A DNA stretch of 64,000 nucleotides. Source: CAYWXV01 sp964462535 (GTDB lineage: Bacteria > Bacteroidota > Ignavibacteria > OLB7). Position numbers and translations under genes: made by a program. Location of the stretch: NCBI GenBank assembly GCA_964462535.1, contig CAYWXV010000001.1:1-64000 (forward strand), written 5' to 3'. Shown in pieces: positions 26,558 to 35,139 of the stretch (position 1 is its first letter; each line of letters starts with the position of its first letter). The notes beneath the pieces are model-generated. The model made no database searches. It saw only the letters and a list, made by a program, of their open reading frames with translations, and had not been told where the DNA came from.

Positions 26558-27508
26558 ATGTCTCAACTGCATCTCCGAATGATGACGCTGGTTTCGCTGA
26601 TCGTCATCACGTCATCGAGCGTGCGCGCGCAGGAGAGCTATGTGTTCGACTTCGTCCGGAACGATGCTTCGGCCCGTTCGGCAGCAATGGGTGGAGCGTT
26701 CGTAACCGTGCTGGAGGATCCTGTCGGGCTCTTCTACAATCCGGCTTCTATTGCCTCCATCGACACCCCACAGGTCTCGTTCACGTTCTTCAAGCATTTG
26801 CTAGACATCAACAGTGGATCTGCGGCGGTTGCAACATCGATTGAGGGCGTTGGACGGGTCGCGTTCGGCGTGAATTACACGTCCTACGGCACCTTCGAGC
26901 GCACGAGTCGCGAGTCGAACGTCTCGGGCGAATTCGCTGCTTCCGACCTGCTCTTCAGCGCGGGGTGGGGAACCGATCTCGGCGAAGGGTTTTCGGCCGG
27001 GCTCTCAGGCTCGGCGATCTTCTCAACGATCGATGACGTCGGTGCGACAGCGTTGACCCTGGGTGGCGGCCTGACATATTCAGATACTACTCGCCGGATC
27101 GTCGCCGGCATGTCGATTCTCCACGTCGGGTCACAACTCTCGTCGTACGGAGCGGAGACAGAGCCCCTCCCCGTGGATTTGAAGATCGGGGTGTCGCATC
27201 GCCTGAAGGGTCTTCCTCTCCTGATCGCCTTGAACTTCAGTCAATTGCTCGATGAGAGGGACCAGTTTGTCGATCGACTCGGTTCGTTCGCTATCGGTGG
27301 CGAGTTCACGATCTCGCGTCCTCTTCGTCTACGGCTGGGATACAACAATCGCGTTCGACAGGACGTGCCGTTCGGCACCTCGAAGGGGCTAAGTGGGTTT
27401 TCTGGCGGGCTTGGCGTAGTGATCTCGGGCTATCGATTCGACTACGGATTCAACCCCCTTGACCGCATCGGGGGTCTCCATCGCGTCACGCTGAACGCTT
27501 CGTTCTAG
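26558..27508 (+). CDS. porQ: PorV/PorQ-family outer membrane protein, probably PorQ
   Basis: A 316-residue outer-membrane beta-barrel protein with signal peptide (to VRAQ) and the family entry DASARSAAMGGAFVTVLEDP followed by GLFYNPAS. Repeated amphipathic strands and a C-terminal aromatic residue (NASF) fit a FadL-like barrel. In T9SS bacteria PorQ/PorV-type barrels belong to the secretion and sorting machinery, which fits the T9SS cargo in this window. PorQ rather than PorV is inferred from length and the YTSYGTFERT segment. ATG 26558 has GGAA upstream and leads into the signal peptide. Confidence 0.75.
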   Translation: MSQLHLRMMTLVSLIVITSSSVRAQESYVFDFVRNDASARSAAMGGAFVTVLEDPVGLFYNPASIASIDTPQVSFTFFKHLLDINSGSAAVATSIEGVGRVAFGVNYTSYGTFERTSRESNVSGEFAASDLLFSAGWGTDLGEGFSAGLSGSAIFSTIDDVGATALTLGGGLTYSDTTRRIVAGMSILHVGSQLSSYGAETEPLPVDLKIGVSHRLKGLPLLIALNFSQLLDERDQFVDRLGSFAIGGEFTISRPLRLRLGYNNRVRQDVPFGTSKGLSGFSGGLGVVISGYRFDYGFNPLDRIGGLHRVTLNASF

Positions 27509-27555
27509 AGGCGGCGGGGGCGCTCTCGATCAGACGCCTTGTACGTGCAGATATG

Positions 27556-27593
27556 GAACGGCCCGCCGGACATCGTTGTTCGGCGGGCCGTTC
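27556..27593. terminator. Hairpin between convergent porQ and recA
   Basis: A perfect 13-bp G+C-rich inverted repeat (27556-27568 with 27581-27593) with a 12-nt loop lies between two convergent genes. T tracts next to it are short on both sides, so it probably works as a bidirectional terminator of moderate strength. Confidence 0.75.
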
Positions 27594-27627
27594 TTCATGT
27601 AGAGCCTGGTCGATCGATCGATGACCG

Positions 27628-28710
27628 TCAGGCCTTCGCTTTCTTTGTAGGCGCTGCCTCGGCCGAAGCACCATTACCATTGCCGTTTCCGTTTCCGTTC
27701 GACGATGGCTTCCGCTGAATTCCCAGTCGCTCGCGCACTTCGGCGTCCAGCTTGACAAAGAGTTCGGTGTTTTCCTGAAGTATTCGCTTCAGGCCGTCTC
27801 GTCCCTGTACGCGCTCTTCACCCAGCGTGAACCATGACCCACTCTTCTGAACAATCCCCTGATCAATGGCCACATCAATAACATCGCCGATTCTCGAGAT
27901 GCCTTCGTTGTAGAGGATGTCGAACTCCACTTCCTTGAAGGGGGGTGCCACTTTGTTCTTGATAATCTTCGCTCGCACTCGATTGCCGATAATCTCGTTC
28001 CCATCCTTCAGGATCTCCTTGCGACGGACGTCGATACGGACAGAGGCGTAGAACTTGAGCGCATTGCCCCCGGTGGTGGTCTCCGGGTTGCCGTAAATCA
28101 CGCCGATCTTCTGACGCAGCTGGTTGGTGAAGATCACAATCGCATGCGAACGACCAATCGCGGCATTCAGCTTCCGCATTGCCTGCGACATGAGGCGAGC
28201 CTGCGAACCCATTTGCGCGTCGCCCATTTCGCCCTCGATTTCAACTCGTGGTGTCAGGGCAGCGACTGAATCGACGATGATCACATCGATAGCGCCTGAC
28301 CGGACGAGAGTCTCGACGATCTCGAGCGCCTGCTCGCCAAACTCAGGCTGCGCAAGAAGAAGGTTGTTTACATCAACGCCGAGCCGTGCAGCGTACTGTA
28401 CGTCGAGCGCATGCTCAGCGTCAACGAACGCGGCCATTCCACCACGCTTCTGTGCCTCAGCGATGACATGCAGACACACGGTGGTCTTGCCCGAAGACTC
28501 GGGGCCAAAAATCTCTGTGATGCGTCCGCGGGGAATGCCGCCTATACCAATCGCATAGTCGAGTGACATTGATCCCGTTGATATAGCGTCGACCGGTACG
28601 ACAGCGTGGTCGTTGAGCCACATGATGGCCCCCTTCCCATGCTGCTTCTCAATCTGCTCGATAGCGCTCGCAACCATGCGCTTACGTGAATCGGGGGAAG
28701 TATCGGACAT
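27628..28710 (-). CDS. recA: Recombinase RecA
   Basis: Strand-exchange ATPase for homologous recombination and SOS signalling. The 360 residues include Walker A GPESSGKT (69-76), Walker B VIIVDSVAAL, and the L2-region FTNQLRQKIGVIYGNPETT. The C-terminal tail contains an Asn-Gly repeat and ends in Lys-rich residues rather than the usual acidic tail. GAGGGAC precedes ATG 28710. No clear LexA-type operator is visible in the 188 bp upstream. Confidence 0.98.
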   Translation of the reverse strand: MSDTSPDSRKRMVASAIEQIEKQHGKGAIMWLNDHAVVPVDAISTGSMSLDYAIGIGGIPRGRITEIFGPESSGKTTVCLHVIAEAQKRGGMAAFVDAEHALDVQYAARLGVDVNNLLLAQPEFGEQALEIVETLVRSGAIDVIIVDSVAALTPRVEIEGEMGDAQMGSQARLMSQAMRKLNAAIGRSHAIVIFTNQLRQKIGVIYGNPETTTGGNALKFYASVRIDVRRKEILKDGNEIIGNRVRAKIIKNKVAPPFKEVEFDILYNEGISRIGDVIDVAIDQGIVQKSGSWFTLGEERVQGRDGLKRILQENTELFVKLDAEVRERLGIQRKPSSNGNGNGNGNGASAEAAPTKKAKA

Positions 28711-28898
28711 GAGGTCCCTCTCTGGAATGATGGTCTGAATGGACGTGTACCGGCTGTTGCCGTAGTAGTGGTGCGGGGTGGCGTCTAGCGTCGGCGAATG
28801 GTGGAGCGTACTCCGGTCGTTCGTGGTGTGGACTCTAATCCCGACGCTCTCTCATGACGCACTGTCCGGCTCTGTCGTGTCCCGCGGCAGGCGCGAAG

Positions 28899-30281
28899 TT
28901 AGACATTTTTTGAGTCCCTCCGAATGGTCTGTCGCATCATCGCGACACGTTTCCGAAGTATCGGGCCGAAACTCCTGGATCGCCGCAATACCGACCTGAA
29001 CGTGAACGGAACGTAGCGGTTCATGCGCCCCGTCAACAACATCGCGGTGACGGATGTCCCGGCTAGAACGCCAGCCGCCATCCCCACGGATCCAAAGAAC
29101 CACGTGAGTATCATTCCGCCGATCATAAGAATGGCCGTGCCAATCAATGTGCCCCGGAAGAGATCACGTGTGTGGCCGATACCAAGAAGTACCGCGGAGG
29201 GTACGATCACAAACGGGGCGACAAATCCGTTCGCCATAAGCCACTGGAACTCATCGACGGCCTCGGGAAAGCGGGGGAGAACGGCCGGAACTATCGTAGG
29301 AGCCAGCAGGATCATGGCCAGAGTGAGTGGGAACATCAGCACAACCAGCGCCGCTGTGGCGAGCTCCGTGATTTCCTCGACGGCCTCTATACGCTCTTGT
29401 GAGTAGGCGCGTGAGGTTGCCGGGACCAGAAGGAGTTGCGCAGCGTCGCGCACGGAGTCGAAGAAACGGAAGAACGTCCGCGCAGCGCCGTAGACACCCG
29501 CTGCCTTGCCACCTCTCATTCCACCCACGATCAGCACATCGCTTTGCTGTTGCAGCACCGTCAGCACTCCGGTGCCCCCCTGATGCAGTCCTACCTGGAT
29601 CAATCTTCTTGTCGCCGCCCCCGATCCAGACAACCTGGGGCTAAGCCCCCGAACGGCGATGGCGAATCCAAGCAGTGAACTGGCTGAGAACGCCAGGACA
29701 TTGTACCACACGAGGTCGGTCGACGCCGTAAACGTGGCCGCGCTTCTTCCGTTGATCATGAGGCCAATCAGGCCCGCAAAGTAGACGAGGTCAACAAGAA
29801 AGATTCCGACGATCCGGTAGTTGATCTGCAGCACTCGAATTGCATGACTCCGTACGACGTTGGCCAAGACGATCCACAGCATCCATCTAAAGGAGGGCAC
29901 CGCCTCGGGTGTCTTTACAACGGCGGCAAGCGGCTCGGCAAAGAGCACGACTCCGCCGGCAAGAATGATGCTCAGCGCCGCGTACAGGAGGAACCCGGAT
30001 GTAATGGTTGGGCGTGGATCGGCAGCGTGCTCAGAAGCGATCTTCACCATCGGTTGCAGCACGAAGAAGTCACCGACCAGCGAAATCACCATGAAGATGA
30101 CACTGAAGATCGTCCAGGCACCCCACTCGTCCTTCGAAAGCGCCTTGACAGCGATCAAGATGATGGCCACCCCGTAGAAAACCGGAAGTGCCTTGTCTGC
30201 CGCTGCCCAGATCGCTAGCCACAACGGGGATTGCTGAATGGGCTGTGTACGCTCGGGTGCGTCTAGGGGGGGAGGTGTCAT
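28899..30281 (-). CDS. Polysaccharide/lipid-linked oligosaccharide flippase-like protein
   Basis: A 460-residue multi-helix protein (about 12-14 membrane segments) of the MATE/MOP superfamily, resembling Wzx-type O-antigen or exopolysaccharide flippases: the N-terminal WLAIWAAADKALPVFYGVAI and the repeated 40-residue hydrophobic pairs fit this family. The C-terminus is Arg-rich and cytoplasmic. ATG 30281 overlaps the stop of the heparinase-like gene by 4 bp. Linkage to that enzyme supports a role in making or moving a surface polysaccharide. Confidence 0.8.
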   Translation of the reverse strand: MTPPPLDAPERTQPIQQSPLWLAIWAAADKALPVFYGVAIILIAVKALSKDEWGAWTIFSVIFMVISLVGDFFVLQPMVKIASEHAADPRPTITSGFLLYAALSIILAGGVVLFAEPLAAVVKTPEAVPSFRWMLWIVLANVVRSHAIRVLQINYRIVGIFLVDLVYFAGLIGLMINGRSAATFTASTDLVWYNVLAFSASSLLGFAIAVRGLSPRLSGSGAATRRLIQVGLHQGGTGVLTVLQQQSDVLIVGGMRGGKAAGVYGAARTFFRFFDSVRDAAQLLLVPATSRAYSQERIEAVEEITELATAALVVLMFPLTLAMILLAPTIVPAVLPRFPEAVDEFQWLMANGFVAPFVIVPSAVLLGIGHTRDLFRGTLIGTAILMIGGMILTWFFGSVGMAAGVLAGTSVTAMLLTGRMNRYVPFTFRSVLRRSRSFGPILRKRVAMMRQTIRRDSKNV

Positions 30282-32296
30282 GAAGGAGTCGACGAAGGGG
30301 GGCAAAGATACTCAACGAGAAGGCGACCGGACACCGGAATAGAAAACTCGACCGCGATCGACGTCACACCGACGCCATACGACGGGGAGCTCCATGTCTC
30401 GAACACCCTTGGCGTCACGCTGCTCCTGATCGACACGATATCGATCCCATTCTCACCGTCCGTCACCCTCCCTCCCAGGTCGTTCGGAAAAAACAGAAGG
30501 CCGGGCGCGAGCGTTAATCGGACCACGAATGTCTCCGGAGCATCGGGCGTAACCATGTCCACAACGCGAAGCATGGTGTTGTCGAGCGTCCACTCGCGCT
30601 CAACTCGAGATCCCGGAGCACGTAGCGCGTAGGCCGTATGCCCCGCCCGTAGTCTGGTGGGACGATCGACTCCTCCCGGTTCCCACTCATCAATGGATAT
30701 CCCCACGTCGTCGTTTGCCACACGCCACAAACCGTCGAACTCAGCGATTTCAATATCCCCCATCGCGGGAGCGTTGTGTGCCGCCGTCGATCGGAGCTGG
30801 TTCCGAATGGCCGGGTTTCTCGTGTAGCAGTATGTCCCAGGATCGATTACCACCGGAGTACCATCAACCGTCAGTGTGTAGGCCAGCGTGTCGTTATTTC
30901 CATGGAGCCCAATAGGCCCCACGTCGGTCACCACGTGCATGCGATCTGACCGGAGAATACCGAACCCCCCCTCGGGGTAGAGTGTCGAGCGTGTGGGGGG
31001 CGAGGGTATGACGGCCCGAAACCGTTCGAAGCCTTCACCACCCAGTAGCATCGCAGCCCCGCTCGCATAACGACCTGCCACCGCTCGGAAGTCGCCACGC
31101 TTGAAGTATGCAGCCGCGAGCGAGAGCGTGTCGCGATGATCGTAGAGATCTTGATCTGGACTCATGCGCAGGAGGACCCCATCATCGGAGTCTCCAAACT
31201 GCGGCACGCTCCCCCCTGGGGGCGAATAGTCAGCGACGAACTCCGACATCCGCTCGATCGCATCAAGCGCCCGTTGCGGGAGTGGAAGGGCGCACCGGTC
31301 CAACAATATTGACGCGGTCACAAAGAACTCGAGCACAAGTCGGTGGTAGCACACGGAGCGTTCGTAATGAACTCCATCGTGCAGGATCTGCCGTTCGAGC
31401 TCCTCCACAATCCGGCGACGTCCCTCAACCAGCCACCCACGGCCGCGGTCACAATCCATGAACGCCACGCCCGCAGCTACCAGACCGAGCAGATTCGAGA
31501 TGTAGTGGTTTGTGAGATTGCTGAAGTACTCGAGGTTCGACTCGAGATACACACCATGGTCCCAAAGAAGAGAGAGATATCGTTCCCACCAGGAATCCTC
31601 GATTCCGTCTGTGCCGGCGAAGAACGCGTACCCCATAAGGAGCCAGAAGGACCGGATGGCAACCTCCATCGGCATCGCCCAATTGACTCCGACGTTGAAG
31701 GGATTCTCCTGTATCCACGAGTCAACCAACCGGGTAAAGTCCCTTCCCCACACCGTGTTTGAGGAAATCCAATAGGCCCTTCCAAGCCATCCGATCCAGT
31801 AGCATCGATTCAGCTCCCACACGTACTTGACGTCGCCCCCGCTTCCACCCATGAAGTCGATGCGATGGTGGGGTATTGTGGCGTAGCTGTGTTCGCCCAG
31901 ATAGTCGCGATGCCAGTCGAACTCGCGCGTAGGTTCGTCGACGCACAGTCCGAGCATTGGGAATCGTCCTTCGACGAACGATTCTGCGGCAGCTAGAATG
32001 TCGTCGTCTGATTCGCCGCCAGCGAGGAGGGCGATTTGAAAGTCACGACGCGTGGAGAGTGAGAAGGGGAGGCGACGAGTAAGCGATCGGTGGAATCGAT
32101 CATAGAACTGGGAATCGCCTTGCGAAGCCCCAAGCGCCAGACGCAAGGTTTCGGGCGTGGAGGGTGCGGGGGGATTCCTGGCATAGCGCCTGCGAATAAG
32201 CTCTCGTTTGAAGACCTCGGCAACATGCTTGCCTCCGTGCCTCCTGAACGAAGCTCTCAGAAACTTGAATCGTCTCGCCAGGTTCTGATAAGCCAT
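30278..32296 (-). CDS. Heparinase II/III-family protein
   Basis: A 672-residue protein with the two-part heparinase II/III layout: an N-terminal alpha-toroid (about 60-380, with EFDWHRDY and NHYISNLLGLVAAG) and a C-terminal beta-sandwich (about 430-670, with GNNDTLAYTLTVDGTPVVID and the STAAHNAPAM segment). Members are polysaccharide lyases, often encoded with exopolysaccharide genes. There is no signal peptide, so it may act in the cytoplasm or in polymer assembly rather than degradation outside the cell. It overlaps the upstream lipoprotein gene by 40 bp and the flippase gene by 4 bp. Confidence 0.87.
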   Translation of the reverse strand: MAYQNLARRFKFLRASFRRHGGKHVAEVFKRELIRRRYARNPPAPSTPETLRLALGASQGDSQFYDRFHRSLTRRLPFSLSTRRDFQIALLAGGESDDDILAAAESFVEGRFPMLGLCVDEPTREFDWHRDYLGEHSYATIPHHRIDFMGGSGGDVKYVWELNRCYWIGWLGRAYWISSNTVWGRDFTRLVDSWIQENPFNVGVNWAMPMEVAIRSFWLLMGYAFFAGTDGIEDSWWERYLSLLWDHGVYLESNLEYFSNLTNHYISNLLGLVAAGVAFMDCDRGRGWLVEGRRRIVEELERQILHDGVHYERSVCYHRLVLEFFVTASILLDRCALPLPQRALDAIERMSEFVADYSPPGGSVPQFGDSDDGVLLRMSPDQDLYDHRDTLSLAAAYFKRGDFRAVAGRYASGAAMLLGGEGFERFRAVIPSPPTRSTLYPEGGFGILRSDRMHVVTDVGPIGLHGNNDTLAYTLTVDGTPVVIDPGTYCYTRNPAIRNQLRSTAAHNAPAMGDIEIAEFDGLWRVANDDVGISIDEWEPGGVDRPTRLRAGHTAYALRAPGSRVEREWTLDNTMLRVVDMVTPDAPETFVVRLTLAPGLLFFPNDLGGRVTDGENGIDIVSIRSSVTPRVFETWSSPSYGVGVTSIAVEFSIPVSGRLLVEYLCPPSSTPS

Positions 32297-32787
32297 ACGT
32301 CTGTCGGGGCGTTGCGAACGAACCGGAGCGTTGCGCGCCCCTCGATGCGGAGGACATCATTTGCCTGAAGAGCGATGCGGAGCGTGTACGCACGTGTTAC
32401 GTCCGTCTCGATTGAGTCGCCCTCCTGCCCGACGATGTCGTTCCATTGCAAGTCAAGGAGACTCGCGCCTTTGAAGAGGTTGTATGTAGTGCGGACCTCT
32501 TCGTCACGGTTGAATATTACATCGGAACCACGATCGGGATTGAAGTACCGAAACTGGAAATCGGGGTGGAGCAGGCTCCCATAGATCAGTGTGTCGCGAT
32601 AGGTATAGGCATACTGGATGTTCTGAAAGACGCCGAGGATCGTGCGCTGATCGCCTAACACTGAACTATTCACCTGCAGATCGGGATCGACGCCGGGCGC
32701 AAAGGGATTGCACGCGGAGAGTACCAGCGACAGGGACGTGCCGGCAACGAGCATCCAGAATCGCTTCGGAGGACGGATTCTATTCAT
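32257..32787 (-). CDS. Lipoprotein, NTF2-like, copy 2
   Basis: A 176-residue lipoprotein (lipobox SLVLSAC, Cys about 26). The mature part resembles the neighbouring lipoprotein: an alpha segment, a YGSLLHPDFQFRYFNPD stretch, and a C-terminal beta sheet ending in a DVWLIRTWRD motif. The alpha-then-curved-sheet pattern suggests an NTF2-like cone, but the match is weak. It overlaps the preceding gene by 4 bp and the heparinase-like gene by 40 bp. Confidence 0.75.
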   Translation of the reverse strand: MNRIRPPKRFWMLVAGTSLSLVLSACNPFAPGVDPDLQVNSSVLGDQRTILGVFQNIQYAYTYRDTLIYGSLLHPDFQFRYFNPDRGSDVIFNRDEEVRTTYNLFKGASLLDLQWNDIVGQEGDSIETDVTRAYTLRIALQANDVLRIEGRATLRFVRNAPTDVWLIRTWRDDSSF

Positions 32788-33398
32788 CGGTCGTAGAATC
32801 GAGCCTTTATGAACGACCAGCTCGTTTTGTTCTCAACCACGATATCGCGCCACGCCGTTATATACCACTCGTTCTGCACGGACCTCCTGAACGTGAATTG
32901 CACCCTGCCGTCGGCCAATTGATCTACGTCCTGGCGCGTGTGGGGAATCCGAAGCTGGTATGTCGCGGTGAACTGAACCGAGTCACCGATTGGTGGCGTC
33001 GTTACGTCGGAAGGGGAGAACGACACGGAAGGAAGTGCTCCCGGTTGAAGCTCAGCAAACACGTTCTGCATGTACTTCACCTCGTCGTCGATCGACCAGT
33101 TCGCAAATGTCGTCGGGGCCATCGAGGTTCCCTGCGCCGACGGCGTGAAGGTTAGAGGTGGAAGCCCCTTGGAGCTATCCGAGAAGCACCTTCGATAGTC
33201 GGATGCATTCAGCGAAAGCAGAGAGTTCTCAAGGTTCCGCAACACAATGCTCGGGGAGGTCGCCGATTCGAACCGTGAACCAGACGATGCCGGAGGTTCA
33301 GGATCCCGTGGTTCGAACAGCCCGCAGGCAGCCACGACCACTCCCAATGCGACAAAGAGGAGCGAGCGTCCAATATGATGGATAGGAGGGGAGTTCAC
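32784..33398 (-). CDS. Lipoprotein, NTF2-like, copy 1
   Basis: A 204-residue lipoprotein (lipobox VVVAAC). Its C-terminal half parallels the following gene: ATYQLRI, DGRVQFTFRR and NEWYITAWRD align with TRAYTLRI, EGRATLRFVR and DVWLIRTWRD there, so the two look like a tandem duplication. I start at GTG 33398, with GGTGGA 6 nt upstream; no other start precedes the signal sequence. It begins 23 bp after recR and is coupled to the next gene. Confidence 0.72.
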   Translation of the reverse strand: MNSPPIHHIGRSLLFVALGVVVAACGLFEPRDPEPPASSGSRFESATSPSIVLRNLENSLLSLNASDYRRCFSDSSKGLPPLTFTPSAQGTSMAPTTFANWSIDDEVKYMQNVFAELQPGALPSVSFSPSDVTTPPIGDSVQFTATYQLRIPHTRQDVDQLADGRVQFTFRRSVQNEWYITAWRDIVVENKTSWSFIKARFYDR

Positions 33399-33421
33399 AG
33401 CGATTCCACCATCAAGATCAA

Positions 33422-34018
33422 TTACACCGTGACGCGCCCTTCTAGCGCGCGCGAAATCGTCGCCTCATCCACGTACTGCAATTCGCTTCCCAGGGGTATT
33501 CCCCGCGCGATGCGCGTTACGGTGACACCCAGCGGACCCAGAAGTTTCGCCAGATAGAGTGTCGTCATCTCCCCTTCTACTGTTGGATTCAGGGCCAGGA
33601 TCACCTCCGATACGTCCCCGGTCATCCGAGCAAGAAGCTCTCTCACCTTCAACTCCTCCGGCCCGACACCTTCAAGTGGATCTATAACTCCGCCCAGCAC
33701 ATGGTAAAGCCCGAAATAGTCGTTCGTCTTCTCGACGGCCAGGACATCGCTTGGTTCCTCGACGACGCATACGACAGCCTTGTCACGCTTGGGAGAGGAA
33801 CAGATCGGACACGGGTCCAGCTCGGTAATGTTCTGGCAGATCGAGCAGTATAGCGTTCTGTCTTTCATCGCCAGGAGTGCCGTCGCGAGGTCGGCAACCT
33901 CTTCGCGTGGACGCTTCATCAGGTACAGTGCCAGTCGCTGCGCCGTCTTACGACCGACCGAGGGGAGACGGCTCAGGTGTTCGATGACCGATTCGAGGGA
34001 GGCGGAAGTATGGAGCAT
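33422..34018 (-). CDS. recR: Recombination mediator RecR
   Basis: Toroidal DNA-repair protein of the RecFOR pathway that helps load RecA. The 198 residues include the N-terminal helix-hairpin-helix (LSRLPSVGRKTAQRLALYL), the zinc finger C-x2-C-x8-C-x2-C (YCSICQNITELDPCPIC), and the Toprim domain starting VVCVVEEPSDV. The gene leads a minus-strand run that continues into two lipoproteins, a heparinase-like enzyme and a flippase. Confidence 0.96.
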   Translation of the reverse strand: MLHTSASLESVIEHLSRLPSVGRKTAQRLALYLMKRPREEVADLATALLAMKDRTLYCSICQNITELDPCPICSSPKRDKAVVCVVEEPSDVLAVEKTNDYFGLYHVLGGVIDPLEGVGPEELKVRELLARMTGDVSEVILALNPTVEGEMTTLYLAKLLGPLGVTVTRIARGIPLGSELQYVDEATISRALEGRVTV

Positions 34019-34215
34019 GCTCAGTTCTGGTGTCGAGTGTCGGCTTCAAGATAACCACGTCTGACTTGTTGCGAGATCCGCCAGAATCCGCGAAGTTCGC
34101 ACGGAACCGGCGGCCCATCAACCACACCTGCGGGCCTGTCTGTGGAGATCATGACGGAGAACAACCGTCATCCCGGCTCCGGTCAAACATTCACGTCGTC
34201 CAATACGGAGGGAGT

Positions 34216-34800
34216 ATGAGTCTCGTCGCACGTGCGCAGAACATCATCATGAAGCCGAAGGAGGAGTGGCCGGTAATCGCGGCGGAAACTGCGGACACCG
34301 GTAAGATCGTCACGGGGTACGTCATTCCGCTCGCGTTGCTCCCGGCAGTCGGCATGCTGCTAGGGAACGGCTTCCTTGGGTTCGGTTTCAAATGGGGGAT
34401 TGCCTGGGCGATTGTAGCCGCCGTTGGTTCGGTGCTGTCGACACTGATTACCGCATTCGTGGTTGACGCGCTTGCTCCGTCGTTCGGGTCCGAGAAAGAT
34501 CTTGCTCGGTCCATGCAGCTTGTAGCGTACTCCAATACGCCGGCATGGGTCGCTGGTATCCTCAATATCATTCCCTTCCTCGGATTCATTACCTGGATCG
34601 CAAGTCTGTACGGCATCTACATCCTATACCTTGGTCTGGGACCAATCAAGAAGACACCGGCAGATAAAGCGATCGTCTATATGATCGTGGCTCTTGTCGC
34701 GACGATGGTACTGAATGGAATCTTCTACGTCGTTCTTGGCGGAATCGTGGTCACGGCCTTCGTGGGAGCAGCCGTTACCGGTGCTGCCGTGATGCCGTAG
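34216..34800 (+). CDS. Yip1-family membrane protein
   Basis: A 194-residue protein with about five membrane helices in a Yip1-like order. MSLVARAQNIIMKPKEEWPV is the typical amphipathic entry (a basic helix with xPxxEW) before the first membrane segment, and AYSNTPAWVAGIL is the conserved loop-helix. The bacterial family has no settled function. ATG 34216 has a strong GGAGGGAG site 1-8 nt upstream and is preferred to upstream in-frame starts. A terminator follows. Confidence 0.82.
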   Translation: MSLVARAQNIIMKPKEEWPVIAAETADTGKIVTGYVIPLALLPAVGMLLGNGFLGFGFKWGIAWAIVAAVGSVLSTLITAFVVDALAPSFGSEKDLARSMQLVAYSNTPAWVAGILNIIPFLGFITWIASLYGIYILYLGLGPIKKTPADKAIVYMIVALVATMVLNGIFYVVLGGIVVTAFVGAAVTGAAVMP

Positions 34801-34848
34801 CCTGATCCGGCAAACGTAAGTAGCGTTAGTACTAAGATGAACGTGAAC

Positions 34849-34885
34849 GGAGCGCGCTCCACCCCAGGGGCGCGCTCCCTGTTTT
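34849..34885 (+). terminator. Rho-independent terminator after Yip1 gene
   Basis: A 9-bp G+C-rich stem (34849-34857 with 34870-34878), 12-nt loop, then CTG and four T, 48 bp after the Yip1 stop. Confidence 0.8.
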
Positions 34886-35139
34886 CAAATGGATCGCGCG
34901 CTGTTTCGCTCCGGACTCAGACTAATTCACTTCCGCTGTGTCAATTTGAAGTGCCGCGTGCACAGGGAGGCAAGCCACGACCAAACTCCGTATCATTCGC
35001 CCGTTGGTCCCCTGATTGACCGCGCTCCGTGCTCAGGGATCACGGTCACTCATTTCCGGTATCAACACGACGACGGCGGACCAGAGAAATCACGGTGCTG
35101 CGCCATCGTTGTGAAGTCGAACCCAATTGCGCGTTGCAG
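34886..35139. other. Non-coding stretch before nucleotidyltransferase gene
   Basis: With the terminator, the gap between the Yip1 stop and ATG 35140 is 339 bases. An in-frame extension of the downstream gene reaches 35029 but encodes Arg/His-rich sequence unlike the family. I see no RNA gene or clear promoter; presumably the nucleotidyltransferase promoter lies here. Confidence 0.5.

Noticed and set aside
27628..27720. Asn-Gly repeat at the RecA C-terminus considered as a phase-variable tract
   Set aside because: It is a short imperfect hexanucleotide tract in a flexible tail. A length change would not affect the core, and there is no evidence of switching.
28711..28898. Possible LexA operator upstream of recA
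   Set aside because: Only a weak GGAG/CTCC dyad is present and no GAAC-N4-GTTC-like or other recognised SOS box.
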